NCBI GenBank assembly: GCA_005778045.1
Contig: SXKQ01000092.1
Coordinates: 1-26,054 of the forward strand
Direction of reading: 5' to 3'
Length of the DNA: 26,054 nt
From: Planctomycetia bacterium
GTDB taxonomy: Bacteria; Planctomycetota; UBA1135; GCA-002686595
Position numbers and translations under genes: made by a program. A model generated the notes under the pieces. The model did no database searches. It saw nothing but the letters and a program-made list of their open reading frames with translations, and had not been told where the DNA came from. Below, piece by piece: positions 13,055 to 20,986 of the stretch (position 1 is its first letter; the number at the start of each line of letters is the position of its first letter).

Positions 13055-15043
13055 GTGGGGAGCTCGCGGCAGGGCTGGCTCGGGCTCGCGCTGGCGCTCG
13101 CCGCGTACGTGGCGCTGCGCGCGCTGCTGCTCGGCACGAACTTCGACGAATTCGCGATGCCGCAGTTCGAGCAGTTCCCGATGGGAACACTGCCGCTGCT
13201 CGCGGGGGTCGAAGGCGGATTGCCCGTGTCGCGCGTGTACGACAACTCGGCGGGGCAGCTGCTGACGGGCTGGCTCGCGGTACCTAGCTACGCGCTGTTC
13301 GGCGAGACGTACCTCGCGCTCAAGCTCGTGCCGCTCTCCCTCGGGGCGCTCGCGCTCGTGTTCCTTTGGCTCGCGGTGCGCGAGAGCGCAGGCGAGCGGG
13401 CCGCGCTCGCCGCCGCGCTCGTGTTTGCGCTCGGGCCGACGACGCTCGTGAAGTACTCGACCTTCACCTCGGGCAACCACTTCGAGACGCTCGCGTTCAA
13501 CGCGCTCGCGCTGTGGTGCACGCTGCGCATGCACCGCACAGGAGTCACCCCGCGGCGACTGCTCGCGACCGGATTCACGTGGGGCTTCGCGGCCTTCGTG
13601 TTCCTCGGCGCGCTGTCGACCGTGCTGCTGCTCGCGCTCGTGCACCTCGGACTGCGCGGCCCGCGCGCGACGCTGCGCGACCTCGCATGGCTCGCGCCCG
13701 GGTTCGCCGTTGGCATCGCACCGCTGGTCGCACTCAACGCGTGGACCGGCTGGCGCGGCTTCGAGTTTCTCGAGAACAAGTTCACGAAGGAAGGCTCGGG
13801 CGCCGACCTCGGGCTCATGCTCGAGCGACTCGCGGCCTTCGCGGGCGAGCACCTGCTGGCCGCGACGCAGTATCGCGACTTCGGCGGCCTGCCCGGCAGG
13901 CTGGCGCGCGTGTTGTTCCTCGCCGCCTTCGTCGCGGGCTACGTGCTGCTCCTGCCCACGGCGTGGCGCGGGCTGCGCGCGCTCGCGCGCGGAGCGCTCG
14001 GCGAGGTCGGAACGAAGGCTACGCGCGTCGACGATGCGCTGGCCACGTTCCTGTGCGCGTACCTGCCGCTCACGGCGCTCGCCTTCGCGACCAGCGGCCT
14101 CGAGATCGCGCCCAAGGATCCTCCGATGGAGGCCGAGGGCTATCGCTACTTCAACACGCACCTCTTCTACGCCACCTTCGTGATCGCGCTCGGCGCGGCA
14201 CGGCTCGCGCACGGTCGGCGCGTGTGGTACCTCGCGACGCCGGCTCTTGCGGCGGGGCTCTTCAACGGCGCGCTTGTCGACTGGAGCTTCTCGCACACGA
14301 ATCTCGGCGCGCACTACGACGGCTTCAACGTCAAGCAGACCGCCAACCAGCTGCTCACGCCACGCAACGGCTACAGCATCGAAGAGGCCTGCGCGATGGC
14401 CGAGTCCTACCCGCCGGGCGTGCGCTCGGCGCTGTACCTCGGCATGGGCCGCGTGCGCGCGATGCAGCGCGTGCTGAAGAGCCGCGGTGGCGAGCTCGAC
14501 CTGTGGAGCCTGCTCGACGAGTTCCCGGCCAAACGTCGCCCCGAGGTCGCGCGTGGCATCGGCGTCGCGTTCCGCAACCTCGCGCGCATGCAGAGCCGCC
14601 TCGACACGCGCTTCGTCGAGATCGCGGCAGCGCGACTCGCCGCCGGTGACGAGCTCGCCGGCCTCGCCCTCGAGGGACTCGCGACGGACTGGGAAGTCGC
14701 GCTGGCTTGGGACCTGCCCAAGCGCCTGCCGGAGCTCGAGGCACTCGCGCGTGATCTGGATTCGCGCCCCGAGCTCGTGCCGCACTTCGTGCGCGGCGTC
14801 GGGAGCGTGCTCGGTCGCACGTTGCGCCGCGGGGTCGCCGTCGAGGCAGGTGCGATCGCCGAGTTCGCACCGGCGATGCTGGCACGCTCCCGGACAGCCT
14901 TCAGCGAAGGGCTGGGTAGCGGACTCGAGGACGGGCTGCGCGCTGCGCAGCTCGAGACCCCGGTCGAGCAAGTGCTGCCGGGACTCGACGTCGCGGCCTT
15001 CGCTCGCGGCCGTGAGCGGCGGCGTGCGGAGCTTGTGCCGTAG
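13055..15043 (+). CDS. GT-C-type membrane protein (ArnT/PMT-like) with C-terminal helical repeats
   Basis: This 662-residue protein begins with GTG, 3 bases after the upstream stop. About 9-11 hydrophobic helices fill residues 8-430. The first loop contains an acidic site (FDEFAMPQFEQF) in the place where GT-C glycosyltransferases hold their catalytic Asp/Glu, and YDNSAGQLLTGW follows, as in ArnT/PMT-like enzymes that use polyprenyl-linked sugars. After the last helix comes a soluble region of about 220 residues built of a repeat with a small-residue motif: GMG at 463, GIG at 501, GLA at 541, GVG at 581 and GLG at 619, spaced 38, 40, 40 and 38 residues. That tail is not a known GT-C add-on to me. 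Coupling to the DPM1-like gene suggests the two act in one sugar-transfer step; the acceptor is unknown. Confidence 0.7.
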   Translation: MGSSRQGWLGLALALAAYVALRALLLGTNFDEFAMPQFEQFPMGTLPLLAGVEGGLPVSRVYDNSAGQLLTGWLAVPSYALFGETYLALKLVPLSLGALALVFLWLAVRESAGERAALAAALVFALGPTTLVKYSTFTSGNHFETLAFNALALWCTLRMHRTGVTPRRLLATGFTWGFAAFVFLGALSTVLLLALVHLGLRGPRATLRDLAWLAPGFAVGIAPLVALNAWTGWRGFEFLENKFTKEGSGADLGLMLERLAAFAGEHLLAATQYRDFGGLPGRLARVLFLAAFVAGYVLLLPTAWRGLRALARGALGEVGTKATRVDDALATFLCAYLPLTALAFATSGLEIAPKDPPMEAEGYRYFNTHLFYATFVIALGAARLAHGRRVWYLATPALAAGLFNGALVDWSFSHTNLGAHYDGFNVKQTANQLLTPRNGYSIEEACAMAESYPPGVRSALYLGMGRVRAMQRVLKSRGGELDLWSLLDEFPAKRRPEVARGIGVAFRNLARMQSRLDTRFVEIAAARLAAGDELAGLALEGLATDWEVALAWDLPKRLPELEALARDLDSRPELVPHFVRGVGSVLGRTLRRGVAVEAGAIAEFAPAMLARSRTAFSEGLGSGLEDGLRAAQLETPVEQVLPGLDVAAFARGRERRRAELVP

Positions 15044-15135
15044 CCTCCTGACGCCCGCAGTCCGTCCGACGACGGTTCGGTTCGTGAGGCCGCATTCGCC
15101 GCGGCGCGCAGCGCTGCGTACACTCCGTGAGTTCC

Positions 15136-15993
15136 ATGCACCCGATCCTCTTCGAGCTGCCCTGGCTGCACTTCCCGATCCGGTCCTTCGGCGTGATGCT
15201 CGCGCTGGGCTTCCTGCTCGGCTCGCACCTGTTGCTGCGGCTGGTCACGGGCGACTCCAAGGACCGCGCGCGCGACCTCGAGCGCTACGGCGCAATCCCG
15301 ATGTGGATCCTGATCGGTGTCGTCGCTGGAGCGCGGCTCCTGTACGTGGTCGTCGAGATCGCGCGCGGCTCCCCCACCGGCGAGGAATACCTCTCCAATC
15401 CGCTTTCCATCCTCGCAGTCTGGGAAGGCGGCCTCGTGATGTACGGCGGCTTCGCGGGTGCCATGGTCGGCGGGATGTGGTGCGCCAAGCGCCACGGCTT
15501 GCGCGTGCTGCACGCCGCCGACTGCGGCTTCGTCGCGGGTTTCTTCGGGCAGGCCATCGGCCGCGTGGGCTGCCTGCTCGTCGGCGATGACTACGGCTCG
15601 CCGGTGCCGGAGAAGTGGCAACACCTGCCGTTCCCGCTGACGCTGCGCGTGCCGGATCCGCTGCCGGAGCACAGCCTGTTCGGCGCCGAGAACGCCGGGA
15701 AGCTCCTGTGGGCCACGCAGCCCATGATGTCGATCAAGGCACTCATCGTCGCGCTCGTGTGCCTGTGGATGCTGAAGCGGCGGCGCTTTGAGGGGCAGGT
15801 CGCGCTGGTCGGCATCGCCCTGTACGCAGCGCTGCGCTTCGTGGTCGAGCGCTTCCGCGGCGACTCGATCCGCGGCGTGTGGTTCGACGGCCGGCTCTCG
15901 ACCTCGCAACTGATCTCGCTGCTCACCGGCAGCGCCGCGCTGGCACTGCTCGTCCTCCTGCGCAACCGCCGCGACGCGCCGCGAATCGCCTGA
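15136..15993 (+). CDS. lgt: prolipoprotein diacylglyceryl transferase
   Basis: Lgt moves a diacylglyceryl group from phosphatidylglycerol to the lipobox Cys of prelipoproteins in the inner membrane. The protein has the family start MHPILFELP, a multi-helix layout with GGLVMYGGF, the signature GRVGCLLVGDDYG (142-154) and the late motif RFVVERFRGD with conserved Arg and Glu. In E. coli the signature has Asn where this protein has Cys146; I recall a Cys variant in some lineages, so activity is probably retained. ATG at 15136 is preferred over an in-frame GTG at 15127 because MHPILF is the usual family start; with GTG the protein gains three residues. The lipoproteins encoded at 5994, 7571 and 18605 are likely clients. 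Confidence 0.92.
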   Translation: MHPILFELPWLHFPIRSFGVMLALGFLLGSHLLLRLVTGDSKDRARDLERYGAIPMWILIGVVAGARLLYVVVEIARGSPTGEEYLSNPLSILAVWEGGLVMYGGFAGAMVGGMWCAKRHGLRVLHAADCGFVAGFFGQAIGRVGCLLVGDDYGSPVPEKWQHLPFPLTLRVPDPLPEHSLFGAENAGKLLWATQPMMSIKALIVALVCLWMLKRRRFEGQVALVGIALYAALRFVVERFRGDSIRGVWFDGRLSTSQLISLLTGSAALALLVLLRNRRDAPRIA

Positions 15994-16000
15994 GTCCTCC

Positions 16001-16996
16001 GTGACGAAGCTGCGGGTCCACGCCGGAGTCGACGAGGCCGGGCTCGGTCCCCTGCTCGGGCCGATGACCTTCGGCTATAGCGTGTTCCGTGCGCCCTGCG
16101 GCGCCGACGAGTTCTGGCGCGCCCTCGCGCCAGCGGTCAGCGACGATCCCCGGGCCGACGGCAAGGCGTTCGTGGTCGCGGACTCCAAGGTCGTGTTCAA
16201 GCGGACGGCGCGCTGCCATCGGCGCCTCGAGGCCACGGCGCTCGGATTTCTCGCCCTGAAGGCGCCCGGGCGACGCCCGGCAACCAGCGCCGGGCGCTTC
16301 TTGTTCGGGAATCCAGTCGAGCTCGCCGTCGAGCCCGCGACCGTCGAGCTGCACCCGTGGTATCGCTCGCTGTCCGCACCGCTTCCGCGCCACCAGGACG
16401 CGGGCATGCTGGAGCTGCGCGTCGAGAGCCTGCACCGCGCGCTGGCGCGTGCCGAGGTGGAAGTGCTCGACCTCGGCGTGCGAGTCGTGCCCGAGGCTGA
16501 ACTCAATCGCTCATTCGCCGAGACAGACAACAAGGCTCGCACGCACTGGCTGCAGTCGCGACTCCTGTTTCGTCGGATCTGGCAGGACCACGCGCAGGAA
16601 GGCGTGGAGCTGTGGGTCGACCGGCACGGCGGCCGCATGCACTACGGCTCGATCCTCGCGGTCGACTTTCCGGAGGCCTCGGTCGAGCTCATCGACGAAT
16701 CGAGCGAGCTCTCGCGCTACCGCCTGACCGAGCGGCGCGGCGGCCCGCGGCGCATGGAAATCGCCTTCGCCGAGCGCGCGGAGTCGCGCTCGCTCCCGGT
16801 GGCGCTCGCGTCGTGCCTCGCCAAGTACGCGCGCGAGCTCGCCATGGACGGATTCAACCGCCACTGGTCGCGGCTCGAGCCCGGGCTCGCCCCGACCGCG
16901 GGCTACACCGAGGACGGCCGGCGCTGGCTGGCAGACGCCGAGCGCGCGATCGAGCGGGAAAAAACGGACCGGTCGGTGCTCGTGCGTTCGCGCTAG
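16001..16996 (+). CDS. RNase HII-like protein, enlarged and divergent
   Basis: This 331-residue protein opens with GVDEAGLGPLLGP (D11, E12), very close to the RNase HII active-site motif, followed by ADSK (D61). A third acidic site is in WVDRHGG (D207). The last, in AKYARELAMD, has Glu279 where RNase HII has Asp after Arg, with D283 close by. RNase HII is about 200 residues, so some 130 extra residues lie between the first and third acidic sites and at the end. The fold is thus RNase H-like and the metal site plausible, but cleavage of RNA in RNA-DNA hybrids is only an inference. It starts at GTG, 7 bases after the lgt stop, so the two are probably co-transcribed. A standard rnhB elsewhere in the genome would argue for a different job. 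Confidence 0.6.
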   Translation: MTKLRVHAGVDEAGLGPLLGPMTFGYSVFRAPCGADEFWRALAPAVSDDPRADGKAFVVADSKVVFKRTARCHRRLEATALGFLALKAPGRRPATSAGRFLFGNPVELAVEPATVELHPWYRSLSAPLPRHQDAGMLELRVESLHRALARAEVEVLDLGVRVVPEAELNRSFAETDNKARTHWLQSRLLFRRIWQDHAQEGVELWVDRHGGRMHYGSILAVDFPEASVELIDESSELSRYRLTERRGGPRRMEIAFAERAESRSLPVALASCLAKYARELAMDGFNRHWSRLEPGLAPTAGYTEDGRRWLADAERAIEREKTDRSVLVRSR

Positions 16997-17088
16997 CGGC
17001 GGCCTGCGCTCGCCCCATGGCGCGGGTGGCGCTATGGTAAGGCGGGTTCGCACGCTCCCGTGCCCCTCCCTGCAGCGGAATCGCACTC

Positions 17089-18414
17089 GTGAAGATCGCC
17101 ATCCTCGGCGCCGGCATTTCCGGACTCGCGCTGGCCCGCTTCCTGATCGAGGGCGGGTTGCCGCGCGAGCAGGTGACGCTGTTCGAGGGCTCGCGCGCAG
17201 TCGGCGGTCTGTGCGCCTCGAAGACGGTCGAGGGCTTCACCTACGACGTGACGGGCGGCCACATCCTGTACAGCAAGGATGCGTCGGCCATGGCGTGGAT
17301 GAAGGCCTGCGCCGGCGGCGATGCGGCTTTCGTCGCGCAAGAGCGCCACACCAAGATCCGCTTCGGCGATCGCTGGGTGCACTACCCGTTCGAGACTGGT
17401 CTCGGCGACCTGCCGCAATCGGCGAACTTCGACTGCCTCAGGGGCTACATCGAGGCTTGGCACCGCCGCCAAGTCGACGGTTCTCAAGCGCCGGCACAGT
17501 TCGGCGCCTGGGTGCGCTGGCGCTTCGGCGACGGCATCGCGCGCCACTTCATGGACCCGTACAACGCGAAGGTCTGGAAGCGCGAGCTCGACTTCCTCTC
17601 GAGCGACTGGGTCGCGGGCCGCGTGCCTGATGCGCCGGTCGACGACGTGCTGCGTTCCTCGATCGGCATCCGCACCGAGGGCTACACGCACCAGGCGATG
17701 TTTTTTTACCCACGCAAGGGCGGATTTCAGGCGATCACCGATGGCATTGCGAGCACGGTGCTCGACCGCGTGAGACTCGCCACGCCCGTGCGAGAGGTCG
17801 AGCGCACGCGCGCGGTGTGGAAGGTCAACGGCGAGGAGTTCGATGCGGTGGTGAGCACGCTGGCGCTCACGGACCTCCCCGCACTGGTGCGGGAGGTGCC
17901 GCGCGACGCGGCGGATGCCATGCGGACCCTCGAGTACAACTCGATCACCTGTCTGCTGGTCGCCCTCGCGCGGCCCGATCACCCCAAGCTCTCGTGGATC
18001 TACCTGCCGCACCACGAGCAAGGCCCGACCAACCGCGTCACCTACATGTCGAACTACGCCCCCGGCATGGCTCCGGCAGGCAAGAGCTCGCTCCTGTGCG
18101 AGGTCACGCATCCCGGCGGCACGCCCTACCCCGGCCCCGAGCTCGAGCGCGAGGTCCTCGAAGGCCTCGAGCGAGCGGCCCTCCTGCGCCGGGAGGAGGT
18201 ACTGTTCACCGACCGCGCTTCGACGCGCCACGCCTACGTGGTGTTCGACGCGAACTACCATGCGCGCCGCAAGGCCATCTTCGACTGGATGGACCAAGTC
18301 GGACTGGTGCCGCTCGGGCGCTTCGGGCGCTTCGAGTACGACAATTCGGACCAGTGCGTGATCAAGGCCCGCGAGTTGGCGAGCCGGCTCCTCGGCCAGC
18401 GGCAGCGGATGTAG
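17089..18414 (+). CDS. FAD-dependent oxidoreductase, UDP-galactopyranose-mutase/PPO-like
   Basis: This 441-residue flavoprotein has the N-terminal dinucleotide fold ILGAGISGLALARFL, an acidic strand end FEGSRAVGGL, and the substrate-side block GGHILYSKD followed by WVHYPFE. These fit the superfamily of amine oxidases, protoporphyrinogen oxidase and UDP-galactopyranose mutase; the GGH and YPF pieces lean to the mutase-like branch found near sugar and lipopolysaccharide genes. True UDP-galactopyranose mutase contains conserved Arg residues that I could not align by eye, so the substrate is open. No signal peptide is present. GTG is the start. It lies 92 bases after the RNase HII-like gene. A run of seven T at 17701-17707 (Met-Phe-Phe-Tyr codons) is unusual in such DNA. 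Confidence 0.72.
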   Translation: MKIAILGAGISGLALARFLIEGGLPREQVTLFEGSRAVGGLCASKTVEGFTYDVTGGHILYSKDASAMAWMKACAGGDAAFVAQERHTKIRFGDRWVHYPFETGLGDLPQSANFDCLRGYIEAWHRRQVDGSQAPAQFGAWVRWRFGDGIARHFMDPYNAKVWKRELDFLSSDWVAGRVPDAPVDDVLRSSIGIRTEGYTHQAMFFYPRKGGFQAITDGIASTVLDRVRLATPVREVERTRAVWKVNGEEFDAVVSTLALTDLPALVREVPRDAADAMRTLEYNSITCLLVALARPDHPKLSWIYLPHHEQGPTNRVTYMSNYAPGMAPAGKSSLLCEVTHPGGTPYPGPELEREVLEGLERAALLRREEVLFTDRASTRHAYVVFDANYHARRKAIFDWMDQVGLVPLGRFGRFEYDNSDQCVIKARELASRLLGQRQRM

Positions 18415-18457
18415 GTCGCTCGGAAGACCCTCTGGTGGCCATGAGCGCTGCTTTTTT
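18402..18457 (+). terminator. candidate intrinsic terminator after the flavoprotein gene
   Basis: GCAGCG (18402-18407, in the last codons of the gene) pairs with CGCTGC (18446-18451). The latter is followed at once by six T residues (18452-18457). A small inner pairing, GGTC/GACC, and ATG/CAT extend the structure imperfectly. It would separate this transcript from the propeller lipoprotein gene, which appears to have its own TAGACT box at 18502-18507. Confidence 0.4.
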
Positions 18458-18604
18458 CGCCCTGAGCGTCCCTTCCGGCTCGAGGCGAGCGGGATTTGAT
18501 CTAGACTCCGTCATCGGCGCTCGAACCCGCCCGTCGAACTCCGCGGCGCCGACCTGTCTCGCCGGCTTCGGCTACTCCAAAACGACCGCTCCCGAACCCC
18601 GATC

Positions 18605-20986
18605 ATGAACTCGACCCTCCAATCGCGACTGCAGCTATGTCTGCTCGGTGCGCTGGCGCTCGCGGGCTGCGGCGGCGGCGGCAACTCACCGCCCGCGGCT
18701 CCGGACGCCCTGAGCTACCCGTCGAGCTTCGAGCTCGCGGTCAAGGGCGTGGACCTCGCGCCCCTCGCGGCCACGGTGCGCGGAGGAGCAGTGTCGAGCT
18801 GGGGCGTGACCCCGGCGCTGCCCGCTGGTCTGACGCTCGATGCGCAATCCGGATCGATCTCGGGCGCAGCCACCGAGCTCGCCGTTCCAAGCACCTACGT
18901 GGTGCGCGCGTCCAACGCCGCGGGCTTCAGCGAGGCGAGCATCGAGATCGGCGTAGTCGCCCCGCTGCATCTCGTGGCGGTGGCCAACGCGGCAGACAGC
19001 TCGCTGAGCACGTACCGACTCGATCCGAGCTCCGGCCTGCTCGCGCCGACCGGCATCACGGCACCGACGGTCGTCGAGACCGGCGCGCGCTGTCTCGTCG
19101 CCCACCCCAGCGGTCGCTACCTGTACCTCGTGCAGCGCGACTCGAGCACGATCCGCATTTTCGATGTCGACTCGGTCAGCGGCCGCTTGCTTGAGCGCGG
19201 CGCGCTCGCGTGCGCAGGACTCAACCCCAACGAGCTCCTGCTCTCTCCAGACGGGCAGCGGCTGTATGCGATCGCGCAGACAGACGTGCACGTCGAGACC
19301 TTCACGGTCGGCGCAGATGGGTCCCTCTCGTCCCTCGGAAGTCTGACGCTCGACGACGGAGCGAGCCCGGTCGACGGCGCTTGGGACGCCGAACTCTCGG
19401 CCGATGGTCGCTTCATGTGGCTCTCCAACGTCACGGCGAAGTCGATCCAGACCTTGACGATGGATCCAATCACGGGCCTGCCGACGCCCGCCGGCCTCCC
19501 GCATGTCTCGGCCTTCGCGCCTTTCTGGCTGGTAGGGTCCCGCGACGGTCGCTTCCTCTACACCAACTGCCGCACGAACAGCCGCTTGCAGGTGTTCGCG
19601 GTCGACGCGCAGACCGGGGTACTCACGCTGGTCGAGAACGAGATCACCGCGGCGCAGCCGTCGCGAGTCGTGCTCTCCCATTCGGGCCGATTCTTGTACG
19701 CCACGATCGCCAGCGATGACACGATCCGCACCTTCGCCATCGACCCGCAGACGGGCGCGCTCACGCAGGTCGCGGCGACGCCCGCGGGGGACCGCCCTGA
19801 GTGCCTCAGCTTCGACTTCACCGGTCGCCAGCTGTACGTCACGGTCGGTCAGGGCGCCGAAGTCGAGATCTTCCGAGTCGAACCGACGACCGGTGCGCTG
19901 CTGCGCGAAGACTCGCTGCGCACGCGGGCTTCTCCCCTCAGCATCGCGACAGTGCCCGGCGAGACCCCGCTCGAGCCGCGCGCCGTCTACGCCTACGTCG
20001 CGATGGCTCAGTCCTCCGCACCGGCCGTGTTCCAACTCGATGCGAAGAACGGAGCCCTCGAGCCCGTGTCGGCCCCGAATCCGTCCGCGAGCCAGCCGCA
20101 GTCCTTAGTGCTGCACCCCTCCGCGCGCTGGCTCCTGTCCGCCCGGGCCAGCGACAACCAAGTCGCGGTGCTCGCCATCGACGTGCAGACCGGCCTGCCC
20201 TCCGCGGCCGAGTCGCTCAGCCCGGTGGGCAACGAGCCGATCGCGCTCGCGTTCGAGCCCTCGGGCCAGCGCCTGCTAGTGCTGCACCGATCCCAGGGCG
20301 AAGTGCGCTCGTTCGCCTTCGACGAGGACTCCGGAGTCCTCGTGCACGTCGGCTCGCTGCCCGTGAGCAACGGCTCGCGCTCGATCGCCGTCGATCCCAG
20401 CGGTCGCTTCGCGTACATCGCCAATCCGCTGACGAATGAGGTGCTCACGGTCGGGATCGACCTTGATACGGGCGCCCTGACCCAGTCGCTGACACCGAAG
20501 TCGCTCGATGGCCAGCCGACGGCGATCGCGGTGACGCCCAACGGTCGCTACCTGCTGGCCACCGCGGCCTCGAAGGGGCGCATCGCGCTGTACGGCATCA
20601 GCGCCGCGGACGGTGCGCTCAGTCTCATCAACTCGCGCCTCGCCGGGACCAACACCGTCGCGATCGCGAGCGATCCGATCGGGCGCTTCATCTACGCGTG
20701 CAATCGCGACACGAACGGTGTCGGAGATGTGGCGGTTTTCCGGGTCGAGCCCAATGCCCTGCTGTCGGGCTTCCTGACTCGCATCGGGGAAGTCACGGCG
20801 GGCAACCAGCCGGTGGCGGTCGCGATGCATCCCTCGGGCAGCCATCTCTACGTGGCCAACGAGGGCTCCAACTCGCTCTCGCGACTCACCGTCGACCGCG
20901 GCACCGGCATGCTGCAGATGGCCCAGACCAACGTCTTGGCCTCGTCCCCCCAGAGCATCATCCTGAACTTGCGTCTCGTTCCCTAG
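18605..20986 (+). CDS. lipoprotein with Ig-like domain and two seven-bladed propellers
   Basis: This 793-residue protein has a lipobox LAGC (C22) and a Gly-rich linker, then an Ig-like (He_PIG-type) domain with LPAGLTLDAQSGSISG. After that come repeats of the pattern HPSGRYLYLVxxxxxTIRIF, typical of the YVTN/lactonase-like (6-phosphogluconolactonase-type) propeller. I count fourteen such blades, with a break near residues 450-460 (TPLEPRAVYAYVA), which fits two seven-bladed propellers in tandem. Lactonase active-site residues were not identified, so a binding or scaffold role is as likely as an enzyme. Export by the Lgt pathway is expected. Its stop shares CTAG with the convergent HEAT-repeat gene. 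The 190-bp gap before it holds a candidate terminator and a TAGACT box. Confidence 0.82.
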   Translation: MNSTLQSRLQLCLLGALALAGCGGGGNSPPAAPDALSYPSSFELAVKGVDLAPLAATVRGGAVSSWGVTPALPAGLTLDAQSGSISGAATELAVPSTYVVRASNAAGFSEASIEIGVVAPLHLVAVANAADSSLSTYRLDPSSGLLAPTGITAPTVVETGARCLVAHPSGRYLYLVQRDSSTIRIFDVDSVSGRLLERGALACAGLNPNELLLSPDGQRLYAIAQTDVHVETFTVGADGSLSSLGSLTLDDGASPVDGAWDAELSADGRFMWLSNVTAKSIQTLTMDPITGLPTPAGLPHVSAFAPFWLVGSRDGRFLYTNCRTNSRLQVFAVDAQTGVLTLVENEITAAQPSRVVLSHSGRFLYATIASDDTIRTFAIDPQTGALTQVAATPAGDRPECLSFDFTGRQLYVTVGQGAEVEIFRVEPTTGALLREDSLRTRASPLSIATVPGETPLEPRAVYAYVAMAQSSAPAVFQLDAKNGALEPVSAPNPSASQPQSLVLHPSARWLLSARASDNQVAVLAIDVQTGLPSAAESLSPVGNEPIALAFEPSGQRLLVLHRSQGEVRSFAFDEDSGVLVHVGSLPVSNGSRSIAVDPSGRFAYIANPLTNEVLTVGIDLDTGALTQSLTPKSLDGQPTAIAVTPNGRYLLATAASKGRIALYGISAADGALSLINSRLAGTNTVAIASDPIGRFIYACNRDTNGVGDVAVFRVEPNALLSGFLTRIGEVTAGNQPVAVAMHPSGSHLYVANEGSNSLSRLTVDRGTGMLQMAQTNVLASSPQSIILNLRLVP

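Noticed and set aside
12098..14971. A 957-codon open frame on the minus strand
   Set aside because: It lies opposite the DPM1-like and GT-C genes, whose motifs are clear. Its translation is Arg/Glu/His-rich with no domain, as expected from antisense frames in GC-rich DNA.
17701..17707. Run of seven T in the flavoprotein gene as a slippage or frameshift site
   Set aside because: The reading frame continues normally through it and both sides belong to one domain; there is no sign of a second product.
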